Assembly: GCA_021401465.1 (NCBI GenBank)
Contig: JADDMT010000186.1
Coordinates: forward strand, 1 to 45,501
Reading direction: 5' to 3'
DNA length: 45,501 nucleotides
DNA from: Teratosphaeria epicoccoides
Taxonomy: Eukaryota; Ascomycota; Dothideomycetes; Mycosphaerellales; Teratosphaeriaceae
A program made the translations under genes and the position numbers. Of this stretch, positions 21,378 through 31,259 are shown one piece after another. How positions within the stretch are numbered: the stretch's first letter is position 1; each line of letters opens with the position of its first letter. Below the pieces are notes generated by a model. It searched no databases. It saw nothing but the letters and a program-made list of their open reading frames with translations, and was not told the origin of the DNA.

Positions 21378-23126
21378 ATGACATCCACGCCGAACAGCAA
21401 CTTTGCCCGAGAAGCCAGCATTGTTGACAGACACCTTCCAGATGGCTACTCGGCAGAACCGGAAGTCATCAGCTATCGTACGAACAATCATGAGCCCGCA
21501 GAAGGCGAGCCAGAAGATTCGCTCACCCTCCAGGGTGGCGATATGCATCGCGACATCTTCAAGATCAAAGCACGTGCTGCTGCCCCACGACGAGCAGCCA
21601 CCTTCGCCGCGGAGTCAATGCAGCGACCTTCTGTGACTGGGAATGACCTGCACCCTGACATGGAACCGTCAGTGACAGAGCAACAAGAACCTGGTGGCTT
21701 CCGTCGGGAATTTATGCAACGACAAGTCCACCAACGACGGATGAGCACGATTGCGACGCCAGTGGCCCGAAACTTCATCTCGTTCCTGGAGTTGTACGGA
21801 AGCTTCGCTGGCGAGGATCTCGAAGACACCGACGAAGACGATGAGTCCGCGATACTAGACGACGAAGAGGCCGCGCCAGCCGAGCGCCGACCCCTCTTGC
21901 CCCGACGAAAGAGCTCCAAGCGAATCAAAGCGGGTGACGCGAGCCAGACCAAGACTTTCTTCACGCTTCTCAAAGCTTTCATTGGGACTGGTATCCTCTT
22001 CCTACCAAAAGCCTTCCGCAACGGCGGTCTGTTGTTCTCCTCTTGCACCCTCGTGGTCGTCTCCTTGATAACAACGGTCTGCTTCCGCCTCTTGTTACAA
22101 TGCAGACAGAACTACGGTGGGGGAGGGTATGGCGAGCTTGGAGAAGCAATATTTGGCCCTCAAATGCGCTCTGTCATCCTCGGCTCTATCATCTTCTCTC
22201 AACTGGGATTTGTATCAGCAGGTGTGGTGTTCACAGCTGAGAACTTACTGTCATTCGCGAACGCAATGGCGGATGCCTCTGACAAAGATCAGCCATTTGG
22301 GGTGGATTTCCTCATCGCCATCCAATTCATCGTCTTGATACCTTTGGCTTTGATCCGGAAGATCTCGAAACTTGGTCCGGCTGCGATTCTAGCAGATGTG
22401 TTCATCTTGATCGGACTCGTCTACATTTGGTACTATGATATCGCCACCCTTGCCAAATTCAGCATAGCACCTAGCGTCGTCCTCTTCAATCCATCCGCCT
22501 TCACTTTGACCGTCGGTGCGGCAATTTTCACATTCGAAGGCATCGGACTGATCCTGCCAATCCAATCCTCGATGAAGCAGCCGGAGAAATTCCCGAAGCT
22601 CCTCTACCTGGTCATGTTCATCATCACGGTGATCTTCACTTCCGTTGGCGCGCTGTGCTATGCGACGTTCGGCGATGAAACCAAAATTCAGATCATCTCC
22701 AACTTTCCACAGACAAGCAAGCTGGTCAACGCAGTGCAGTTTCTGTACTCTCTGGCAGTTCTTGTCGGCGAGCCCGTACAACTCTTCCCAGCGGTCCGTA
22801 TCGTCGAGACATCCCTCTTTGGAGAGAAGGCAACAGGCAAGAAAAGCGCAAGCACGAAATGGAAGAAGAACGCCCTTCGAACGAGCATGATGATTGGTTG
22901 CGGGATCGTGGCCGTCGTTGGAGCCAGTGATCTCGACAAGTTCGTGGCCTTGATTGGAAGTATAGCATGTGTGCCGCTGGTGTATATTTACCCGCCCTGG
23001 CTACACCTCAAAGGCGTGGCGGATGATTGGAAGGCAAAGGCGTTTGACGTCGCGCTCATGACGCTTGGAGTAGTTGCGATGTTCTACACGGGTATCGTGA
23101 CCATCTCGTCTTGGGCGTCAGGGTGA
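21378..23126 (+). CDS. AVT3: Vacuolar amino acid transporter, AVT3/AVT4 type (AAAP family)
   Basis: A single exon of 582 aa. The first 190 or so residues are hydrophilic, with an acidic stretch (EDLEDTDEDDESAILDDEE) and a basic RRPLLPRRKSSKR segment, typical of the long cytosolic N-terminus of fungal vacuolar AVT proteins. The AAAP domain starts at KTFFTLLKAFIGTGILFLPKAF, the conserved first helix with its GTGILFLP signature. About eleven hydrophobic helices follow, including FTFEGIGLILPIQSSM, which also matches AVT3-type sequences. By family knowledge it exports neutral amino acids from the vacuole to the cytosol under nitrogen need. The ATG chosen gives the full acidic N-terminus. The gene looks intact; distinguishing AVT3 from AVT4 would need a phylogeny. 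Confidence 0.92.
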   Translation: MTSTPNSNFAREASIVDRHLPDGYSAEPEVISYRTNNHEPAEGEPEDSLTLQGGDMHRDIFKIKARAAAPRRAATFAAESMQRPSVTGNDLHPDMEPSVTEQQEPGGFRREFMQRQVHQRRMSTIATPVARNFISFLELYGSFAGEDLEDTDEDDESAILDDEEAAPAERRPLLPRRKSSKRIKAGDASQTKTFFTLLKAFIGTGILFLPKAFRNGGLLFSSCTLVVVSLITTVCFRLLLQCRQNYGGGGYGELGEAIFGPQMRSVILGSIIFSQLGFVSAGVVFTAENLLSFANAMADASDKDQPFGVDFLIAIQFIVLIPLALIRKISKLGPAAILADVFILIGLVYIWYYDIATLAKFSIAPSVVLFNPSAFTLTVGAAIFTFEGIGLILPIQSSMKQPEKFPKLLYLVMFIITVIFTSVGALCYATFGDETKIQIISNFPQTSKLVNAVQFLYSLAVLVGEPVQLFPAVRIVETSLFGEKATGKKSASTKWKKNALRTSMMIGCGIVAVVGASDLDKFVALIGSIACVPLVYIYPPWLHLKGVADDWKAKAFDVALMTLGVVAMFYTGIVTISSWASG

Positions 23127-23185
23127 AGAGAAAGCGTGAAGTTGCGCTAATCAACGACTCACGTAGGCAAGGAAAAGTACTAATG

Positions 23186-23273
23186 CATAGCGTCGATTGG
23201 ACATGGCGTCGATTGGACATGGCGTCGATTGGATATGGCGTCGATTGGGCATGGCGTCGATTGGGCATAGCGT
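23186..23273. repeat. 16-bp minisatellite, about 5 copies
   Basis: Units of the form GCGTCGATTGGACATG are repeated head to tail about five times, with a sixth partial GCGTC at the end. Internal variants are GATATG and GGCATG. It lies in the 168-bp gap between the stop of the AVT3-like gene and the stop of the MYND gene, so it falls in both 3' untranslated regions or between them. The unit contains GTCGA; no function is known. Confidence 0.9.
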
Positions 23274-23294
23274 CTGTATATTTCTAATAACCTA

Positions 23295-24120
23295 CTACAA
23301 TCGAACAACCTCAGCATGTCCCGTCGCCTGCTGCCTGAGCTTCATGATAATCGATCTTGGGTCGCGGCTGTCTCGAATGCGTAGAATTCTACTCGAAACA
23401 TTGCCAAACGAATAAGCCAACGACTGCGAATCCTGGTCGCGAACATACATAATCGAGTTCCTCTCAACAAACTTGCCGATGCTATAAAAGTGGTCAGCAA
23501 TCGATGAAGCAAAATGACGCTCAATTTGCGCGCACGGGTACAGCGCCTCAAGCAGACCGGCTTATGAACCTGCCAGTCCGCCGGCTGACACGTCCGATCA
23601 TGGTATCGTAATTCTCTTGCATCGACTACACCTCATCAGTTCACCTCTTTCTGGACTTTCGTTCTCTTGCTTCCCACACATCTCACACTTTAGCGGGCCA
23701 ATAGTGACTGGACATTCAATCTTCTCATATCTTTCTCCGGGCTGCAACCTGATCTGCTCAGCACGAAACTTCTTGAACATCACCTTGAAAACCTGCGGGC
23801 TCATCTTTTCGTATTCCTCCTTCGCCCCCTCCATGCCTCGTGCACCGAAGCGACACTTTCTGACGGAAGCCACGTGCTCTTTGATGAATCGCTGCATACG
23901 CTGCAAGACAACACCAGTCAGATGCGTACCATCGTCCGCAAAGCAGAATACTAGCCGCCTGAAGCTTTGCACCCACAGGATGGGTTGTGAGAGGAAGTGT
24001 TTTCCAGGCGTCGGTTGGGAGCTTGAGCTGCTCGGTCGAGATAATCACATCGGTTGTCTCGTCTTGCGAGTAGGTTGGAGAACTGACGGCGACGAAAGCT
24101 CGTTGGCTCGCGCTCATCAT
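23295..24120 (-). pseudogene. MYND zinc-finger protein gene with disturbed reading frame
   Basis: Exon 1 24120-23977, a 76-nt intron 23976-23901 (GTGGGT...CTTGCAG with a CTGAC branch site), exon 2 23900-23295. The frame after splicing runs through ECPVTIGPLKCEMC and MRCSRCK, then meets a stop at ITIP. One frame over, the sequence continues as ELRYHDRTCQPADWQVHKPVC, completing a MYND finger (C-x2-C...C-x2-C...C-x7-H-x3-C). The original frame then resumes with EALYPCAQIERHF and stays open to HAEVVRL-stop at 23295. Two opposite one-base changes near 23,620 and 23,553 would explain this. It may be a recent pseudogene, a truncated natural allele, or two sequencing errors. Intact length would be about 249 aa. 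MYND fingers mediate protein-protein contacts; the role here is unknown. Confidence 0.65.
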
Positions 24121-25584
24121 CTGGAAGAGTCATCCTTGCGTTGGAGGCGGGACCTGGGCCATTGTTGTGTGCGGTGGGCTTTTGGCGGGAGATGTGTATG
24201 ATGATCAACCAGCGTGCGTCCTTTCAATAGTGGAAGAACAACAAATGCCTTTGTGATGACGTGAAGCAGCATGGAAAGCATTTGTATTTCGCACACGCGC
24301 AGTCGACCACCACTCTGCTCGCGGCTCCCTCCATGCCTGCCTGCAATTTTTGCGCATTGGGACGTTACGAGAGCAGGCGCATAACGCTGAGAGCCATAAC
24401 CACTAGCTTTTGACGCTGATACTGTCAATCTAGTACTTCAGGCCACAGCCTCTCTCACGTAATACCTTGTAGCGTTGTAGGATGCTCGACGCAAAAGTTC
24501 GAGTATGGATTTTTGGAGCCGTACCGTTTTCGTGTCACCATCGGAGTGTGTTTGTGCAGGATGTCGCTTTAAGACACTGATGGCAAACATGATGAGGACA
24601 ACGGGGTACCGGTTAAGGATTACAGCGTATGTCTTTGACTCTCAAATGATGGGTGCGTATCAGCTGATTTAATGACAGCAGTGTGCGAAGAGGTGATGGT
24701 CGCGAGCCGGTTGACAGGGGGACATTACCTTGCCAGCAGGTTGATGTGAATTATCCGAGGGGACTACAGAGCGGGAAGCGGACAATGGCTTTGCTCGCTC
24801 GCCCGATCATATCATTCTCGCCTGGGCAGTGCGCTTGCTCGTCTCCTCCTGGAGCATCGTTCCATCCACCATCATTACACAGGCCAGCTGAGGTGCGGCA
24901 TGCCTTTGACGCTGCAATAAATTCAGCACGATCGCTCGGTCTTGTGATGATACAACTGCGCCATTAGCAACAGCTGCGAGTTCTGCAGATCAGATTCCAC
25001 AATGTTCGCTGCTTTTTCATGTTGTGCAATGACCTCCTACCGAGGCATGGCCAATCTCAAGAACGCTTGATGGGCATTGCCTACCGTACTGAAGTAGGCG
25101 CTATTGTTCAGCACGCACACCGACCTTACCTCTAAGGAATAAGGTCTTCGAGGCAAAAGTACCTCTAGCACGAGCTCGCCGACCGTACACTGCGCAAGCA
25201 TTGATGGAGAGCTGCGTGTGTCCTGTTAATTGCCGTGCACCGCTCGACGCCTACTCACACCATGTAGACACGATAGCACACAGAACTGTGTAGGTCCGAC
25301 CATACCAGCCTTGATGACTGTCTCGGATCTACTATGGTCTACGATGGAGCAGGATCCATCAATGCCAGCCGGCGCACAGCGTGCTGGTATGCCATAATGT
25401 CGCCTGTTCTGGGTCTCCTCGTGAGCGGGCCCTGAGTGCATCCAGGGTGGAGAACTGCGATCACCTTTTCTGCAAGGCCACGCACGGATCATATCACGTG
25501 GAAGCCAACATACCTGTCCGAACCTCGTCTGCAATGATACATGTATCCTGCTTGTCGAACCACTTCACCTCACAGACTACCAAA
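24121..25584. other. Divergent intergenic region between the MYND and thioredoxin genes
   Basis: About 1.46 kb containing the promoters of both flanking genes. Small overlapping frames without domains; no RNA gene or repeat recognised. Confidence 0.4.
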
Positions 25585-26265
25585 ATGTCGAAGGTGACAC
25601 AAGTTACCTCTGCTGCGCAATTCAAAAGTATCACGACCTCCTCAACCTACACGATTGTCGACTTCTATGCAGACTGGTGCGGCCCATGCAAGGTCATTAG
25701 CCCCATATTCGAGCAATTGGCGGCGGCAGAGAGCAAGCCAGGAAAAATAGTGTTTTGCAAGGTCAATGTGGACAACCAGCGAGACGTCGCAGGGACATAT
25801 GGCATATCTGCGTAGGCACATCGAACCTGAATGCACGAGGCAAATCCAGCTGATAAGTCTAACAGCATGCCCACTTTCCTCATCCTCAAGGGCAGCAGCG
25901 TCAAAGAGACTGTTCGCGGCGCAAATGCCACCGCCCTTCGCACAGCCGTCCTGTCAGCTGCCGCCGATGCTGCCAAAAGCCCAGCAAGAACATCAGCCGG
26001 CGGCTTCACAGGCAAAGGTCAGACGCTTGGTGCCACTGGAATCGGCAGCGCGAGCAGACAAGTGAACGCGCCGGTCATTCCCGATCTGAGTGGGCTGCTG
26101 GCTAGTCCAGCGCATTTTGCACAAGGCAGAGGCTTGCCCCACACCATCGTGAGATTCTTTGGGTTGTACTTCAGCACACTCTTCAGCCTGGAGCCTGTCA
26201 AGACCGCGGAAGAGAGCCCTTTTGCTATCAGGCAAGCACAGGGAGCGCGAGTGGGTGGCTTTTAG
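25585..26265 (+). CDS. Thioredoxin-domain protein with C-terminal hydrophobic tail region
   Basis: Exon 1 25585-25811, a 54-nt intron 25812-25865 (GTAGGC...CTAACAG), exon 2 25866-26265; 208 aa. Residues 1-105 form a thioredoxin fold: VDFYADWCGPCK places the redox CGPC at 32-35, and the exon junction recreates the cis-proline loop as SAMPTFLILK (Pro78). Thiol-disulfide exchange is therefore expected. Unlike the usual 105-110 aa cytosolic thioredoxins, it carries about 100 extra residues: an Ala/Gly/Ser-rich linker (107-145), a short HTIVRFFGLYFSTLFSLEP hydrophobic segment (168-186), and a polar tail ending ARVGGF. The segment could anchor the protein to a membrane with the redox domain in the cytosol. 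The chosen ATG gives a standard thioredoxin N-terminus. Confidence 0.88.
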
Positions 26266-27013
26266 GAGATGACAATGTTGGTGGTGACTTTAGAAGCATG
26301 GCGTCTCGGCGATTTCACAGCTTTGCTCGAGTGTTCTGGCGCTGAGCGTTACGTGCAAAGAGGCATTTTCAGCCGAGCATAACAATGCTTGGTGTGCCCT
26401 TGCGTTTGCGAGCAGCAATGCAGCAGTAGTCAGGATGTAATGTAGGATTTTTGTGCTGACGTTACCTCAAGAGCTCCGGAGTCAGCGATGGCTGCTCGCA
26501 CCGCACTGAAGGACGAGCGTCCAGCGTGCACTAGAAGTCACGCTGGGTTGTGTGACTAGATGGCTGCATTCAGCCGCATGCTGCTGTCCCTCTCCGGATA
26601 AGCGCTCAACAACAGCAGTAGGGAGTCATTGCGGCTTTCCCATATCGGCCCCGTCCCGAACGATGAACTTGTCATTGTGTTCGACTACAAAAAACTTGGA
26701 ACTGCAACATGGAATAGATCTGGTGTGGCCTTGATTCGTTACTACAATATCGCTATTGATCATGGTACCAAGCCTCTACGGGCACTTTTTATTGCCAAGG
26801 CCACCAGTCTTGCACCTTTTTTTCGCAGTCCCCGGTCGCTTCTGGGTTCTCTCCCTCCTCAGCTTTCTGCTTCCTGGTAGTGAAAGGCTCATGCTCGCCT
26901 TGTTGCGCAGCACATCTACACCCATACCCGGCATCCTCGAAATACATCTTGCCATATAGGAACGTAAGGCCTTGGCCAGCTTCAATCTTTTTCAGCGCCA
27001 GAAACAGAACACA
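26266..27013. other. Intergenic region, nothing identified
   Basis: 3' flank of the thioredoxin-domain gene. Open frames are short and lack known motifs. Confidence 0.4.
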
Positions 27014-27775
27014 ATGTCGCTTGACAAGGTAGCTGGTCCAAGGTTTGACATTAGGCTGACACGAGGAGGTAATGAAGCGATTCCAATTAGCTGCTTGCTC
27101 AGAGTCTATGCTGCATCGCCCGCCGACTTTGTAGTCGATACAGGGACGCAGTGTTGTCCACGGTAAATGGTCTCAGGTCGCCGATATACTCAGCAATATA
27201 TCGACCTCTTGGGCTGTCGATCTTGGTGAATACTGCGTACCTAAGCAGATCGACGTCTCTAATGTTGGGATTTTTGTCCTTGAGGAGTACTTTACGCCGG
27301 AAGGCTGTATAGCATTCATGGCCGCACTGTTAGAGGACGGAGATCAGTGTTCTTGCTTCAGGAGTAGCATCAAGGGATACTGGACAATCAACGAGCCGAT
27401 CTTTGCCAATGGCAGAGCGTCCAATTTTCGAAGGTTCACGAGATGCCTTCCAGAATTAACAACAGCGAGAAGGGCAGCTTACCCGCGCAGAGAGTCAGTG
27501 ATGAACTGTCGACATTGGTATCAATGCAAATCCCCAAGCCAATCACACCACGGATGACAATGCGTCGACAGACTGTGCGGTCAACGACACAAGACAAAAT
27601 ATACGCGAGTCTTGCATGCTTTCAGATGCGAGGCTCTTATTGTTGTGCCCAGACACTGCAAAAGCTTATTCACCACGCGGATCCTATGTCGCAGCACAGA
27701 TTATTGAGCGTATTGAGGGAATACGTACTCAGCACGCTATACCATAAAGAAGCAAAAGGTTTAGATCAAGCATAG
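27014..27775 (+). CDS. Doubtful multi-exon gene of unknown function
   Basis: From ATG 27014 a frame reads MSLDKVAGPRFDIRLTRGG...ASPADF. A possible 46-nt intron (27131-27176, GTAGTC...TCTCAG) joins it to VADILSNISTSWAVDLGEYC...VGIFVLEEYFTPEGCIAFMAALLEDGDQCSCF. After about 27,430 that frame becomes less protein-like, while another opens as a plausible segment (LPAQRVSDELSTLVSMQIPKP...LREYVLSTLYH) to a stop at 27775; a second, unusually short intron or a frameshift would be needed. No family is recognised. It could be a degraded gene or chance coding-like sequence. Confidence 0.3.
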
Positions 27776-27996
27776 TCTTCTGAGACACGACAGCCAGGTG
27801 ATCATCCAGCTTATGGCACGATGGGCAGTTGGTCAATGTTAGGGCCGGTGCAGGATCGATCGCAAATCCATAGCACGTGGCCTTCAACCGCATCTCTTCA
27901 TTCGACATATTTGCTACAAGCACGCCCACGTCACCTGATCGTACATTCATAATTCGACATCTGCACGGCAGCCATACTACACGTTTCAAATCATCC

Positions 27997-29985
27997 TCAA
28001 CCGCCCTTGCCAACACAAATGCTGATCGCCCTCCAGAACTTTTTCCTTTTCGCCCCCTGGACCTTCAAATTTCCACCGGGTAGTTCCACAAGATCCGCTG
28101 CAGAAATTATCTCTGGCACCTTTGGCGGCGACCTTCTGTCAAAAGTACTCTGAGTACCATTACTTACGCTTCTCTCACTCTTCAACTTCTCCTCCGCAAC
28201 ACTCGCATTGCTGTCTCGGTGACTTTCTGTTCGATGCACAACCAGCGGTGGCGCAGTCTGGGCCTCTCTTGGTGTCGGCGCGCCACTGGGCGATACATCT
28301 GCTGGAATCAAAGGTTCTGCAACCATTGACGTTCGGCGATCTGGAGTGGTCCCCCAAGCCTCTGTGCGGCGAGCAGGAGGAGGCGTTCCGTTGAGGTGCT
28401 CTCTGGAGGTCTCATTGAGCTGATGATTCGCGTCCAGGAAGTCAGGCCGCCATGTCGCGGCCTGCTTCCGACGATTGCTCGCCGCTCGCTGCACTAGCAC
28501 GGTGCTTGTGGAATCGCCCCGCGCTCTGCCGCCACGCGCACTGGTCGAACACCTTGGCGAAGCACAACCCTCGGCGATGGCGTCGTCGGGAATGGAGGCT
28601 TGCGACGCGCGGTTGCCGGGCATGAGCGAGGCGCTCCGCCTCAAGATACTGGACCCGACGCTCTTCACGCTGTTCCGCTTCTGCACTGCTACCTGAGGAC
28701 TGCCAGGTGGCGACTTTAACGGCGACGGGAGGTTACTTGCAGCCGACGCAGATCGTGAGTGTAGAGGCGCATCTTTGCCCTTGTCGTCGTACCTGAAGGT
28801 GGGTGACCAGCCCTCTTTGAAGGTCACATAGATACTAGTCATGGTGATGATCTCCCGCAGAAAGTCATCAGTCTCGCACTGCTCCTGACCGCCCTCGGCT
28901 TCCATGGCTTGTTCGAGCGCAAATTGCGCGTTGCGCGGAGTTGACAATGGCGTTACCATGGACGGATCAGGCAATTTGTACGTGTCGTAAATCTCGAGGT
29001 TGGTCTTACTCAGGGCCGCGATCACTGGGTGACGCCTGCTGTTAGGCGAGATGGTAGAGAAGTTGAAGCGCTTGGTCTCCTTGCCCTTGCTGCCCTTCTT
29101 GGGAACCCATCGCACCGTCAAGCCCAGACCATGCTCGTCCGTGGCGAAGAACTCATAGCCGCCATTCATCAACGGATAAGCTTCCCACTCCTGCCCGTTG
29201 CGCATATAGACCTTCGCCTTGCCTGTAGCAGAGGCGAGGTCATCTTTGTCCTTCCTGCCCTTGCAAATCAAGCCAATGACATGCGCCTCTTCCTCTTCCA
29301 CCTCTTCCTCGACCAATGCATACTTCTCTGCCTTCATTACCACCAGATCGCTTGCGCACAGTCCATGTCTTGCCCGAAACACCTTGGTGATTGCACGGGT
29401 GAGTTTGACATTGAAGTTCGCGCTTGGGACGACTTCGAAGGCAGGCACGGGTCGCTCACTCGCGCTCAGTCGATGCAGTTGCAGCAGACTTCGCGGTCTT
29501 CGGTGCAGCTTCTGCCTGGTCGTCGACGTCGGCGGCGGATGGCACACACTGAACGACGTCTTCCGGCGCTGCCTCCGCTTCCGGTCGTCGATGCTGCCTT
29601 CTCGCGAGTCGTTCGATCCGCTGTTGCTGTCCACATCTGGCTCGGCGAACATGACACTCGTGCTGCTCCGCGATGGCAAGGGTGGGCCTTCCTTGGTCGA
29701 CGTGGGGAACAGTGTCGATAGCACGGGTCGCCTGCTGGTCGTCGTTGATTTGGCAGTGTTGTGCTGTGCTACTTCGGACATCTGTTTGTTTGCATTGCTG
29801 GCGTCACAACTCCCGTTGGTTGCGAACGGATTCAGCTGCTGAAAGCTGATGGCAGGCAGACTTGGCACCCATCGTGCCAGCGTTGTCATTGGTTGCTGTC
29901 CATCCTGCTCGCCCATATGATGAATCACCGCCGGTGCCATGCTTGCCGCTGACTCGGCGCACGTGGATGTTGCTGTCGCCGCCAT
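27997..29985 (-). CDS. Conserved fungal-type protein of unknown function
   Basis: A single exon of 662 aa from the ATG at 29985 (MAATATSTCAESAASM). The upstream extension of the frame lacks an ATG. Residues 1-170 are Ser/Thr-rich and basic (DDRKRRQRRKTSF). A compact region of about 175 residues follows, from FNVKLTRAITKVFRARHGLCASDLV to RRHPVIAALSKTNLEIYDTY, with alternating strands (WEAYPLMNGGYEFFATDEHGLGLTVRWVPK) that look like a folded beta-rich domain. Its tail continues to EIITMTSIYVTFKEGW. The C-terminal 250 residues are again disordered, with many Ser/Pro/Arg sites, and end in a basic KRKKFWRAISICVGKGG. I do not recognise the domain. The architecture suggests a signalling or scaffold protein; the basic end could touch membranes (inference). 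Confidence 0.75.
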   Translation of the reverse strand: MAATATSTCAESAASMAPAVIHHMGEQDGQQPMTTLARWVPSLPAISFQQLNPFATNGSCDASNANKQMSEVAQHNTAKSTTTSRRPVLSTLFPTSTKEGPPLPSRSSTSVMFAEPDVDSNSGSNDSREGSIDDRKRRQRRKTSFSVCHPPPTSTTRQKLHRRPRSLLQLHRLSASERPVPAFEVVPSANFNVKLTRAITKVFRARHGLCASDLVVMKAEKYALVEEEVEEEEAHVIGLICKGRKDKDDLASATGKAKVYMRNGQEWEAYPLMNGGYEFFATDEHGLGLTVRWVPKKGSKGKETKRFNFSTISPNSRRHPVIAALSKTNLEIYDTYKLPDPSMVTPLSTPRNAQFALEQAMEAEGGQEQCETDDFLREIITMTSIYVTFKEGWSPTFRYDDKGKDAPLHSRSASAASNLPSPLKSPPGSPQVAVQKRNSVKSVGSSILRRSASLMPGNRASQASIPDDAIAEGCASPRCSTSARGGRARGDSTSTVLVQRAASNRRKQAATWRPDFLDANHQLNETSREHLNGTPPPARRTEAWGTTPDRRTSMVAEPLIPADVSPSGAPTPREAQTAPPLVVHRTESHRDSNASVAEEKLKSERSVSNGTQSTFDRRSPPKVPEIISAADLVELPGGNLKVQGAKRKKFWRAISICVGKGG

Positions 29986-31259
29986 GATTCTGAGCTGTCC
30001 GCCCCACAGCAACAAACAGCAGCAACAACAATGCTCGCCCTCTCGCCAACCACAGTCGGCGAGCAACGAGACATGAGGCGATGGTGTGGTGGTGTGGGTG
30101 TCGTTGCATGTAATAATGACAAGAACGGCAGCGGACTTCCGTCTTGGAGGATGCAAAGGTATGCAAGCCTCTGCTGGCTGCTTCGCCCAGGTCTCCCCTT
30201 CCCCACGCTACCTTGACGACGGTCGATCGGTCCAGGGAGGCCCCCCGGACACGGGCTTTGGACACTGCCGCCGGCCGGGAAACCCGATCGTATTGCTCCA
30301 ATCAGAGACCGTCCTGGCCAATCCTTTGACGCGCAGATTGGTCCGACATTATTATTAACATGTACGAAGGAATTCGGTTCTGGTGTTTGATAATAACCGA
30401 CCGACTCATATTATTTCCTGATTCAGCGTTGCACAACGACTGCGAAAAGTGCACAAATCGCGCGAGTCTGGAAAGTACAATATGGTCTCTCAAGATGTTT
30501 GTGTTCTCAGTATGAAGGGTGGATTTATACGACCCGATATCATCACCGTTTGGGATCTCATCTTGACACCTGCTGTTTGCGGTCGGGGCGAGTGCAGCGC
30601 GGCATGCAGGTGCCTTTGTTTTTTATGCTGCCTGTTCGCCCTTTGCACAACATAAATACATAAATACATAATAATGAACGCCCCGGTCTGACATCCAATG
30701 CCAAGCCTCCGCGCGCACGGCGTCATCAAATTCGGTCTCGGATGCTTTATCACGCCGTCTCAGCTCACACCACGTGGTGTCACTCACAAAACACTGCGGA
30801 CCATCACGTGTGCCGCCGAACACCCGCTTCCAATCCGAGGGCGTCCATACCGTCGCCGGTCCAGCTGATTGTGCACAGCGAGGATCTTTCTGAGTCCGGC
30901 CTCCGTCCCAGCCTTGCAAGGGCCCGCCCTGCTGCTCCCAACCCGCATGCTGCCCGTTCATTACAACCACGGAAGGCTGAACCACACTGCGACCACCACT
31001 TACCAGTCAGATTCCGCTAGAGACAGCGGGCCCTCTCAGCCCAGACAGCGAGGCTGACACTTTGGCCATTACGGCTTATGTCGAACTGTAACGCAAAGCG
31101 CCACCGTCGATTGGTGCACCAGCGCGCATGCTAGCTACTCTACGCTACGCTCGACTCCTCTAGACTTCTGAGAATCGTTGTTTCCGAATTCCAACGACAC
31201 CACGACAGTGCGCATCAACAGAATACCCACTGCTCCCTGCACTTGGCACAAAAGCAATC
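29986..31259. other. Divergent intergenic region upstream of GPI18
   Basis: About 1.27 kb holding the promoters of the unknown minus-strand gene and of GPI18. It contains a short ATAAATACATAAATACAT direct repeat near 30,651-30,670. No RNA gene or protein motif recognised. Confidence 0.45.

Noticed and set aside
23186..23273. Possible CRISPR-like array
   Set aside because: The 16-bp units are directly tandem with no spacers, and the genome is eukaryotic.
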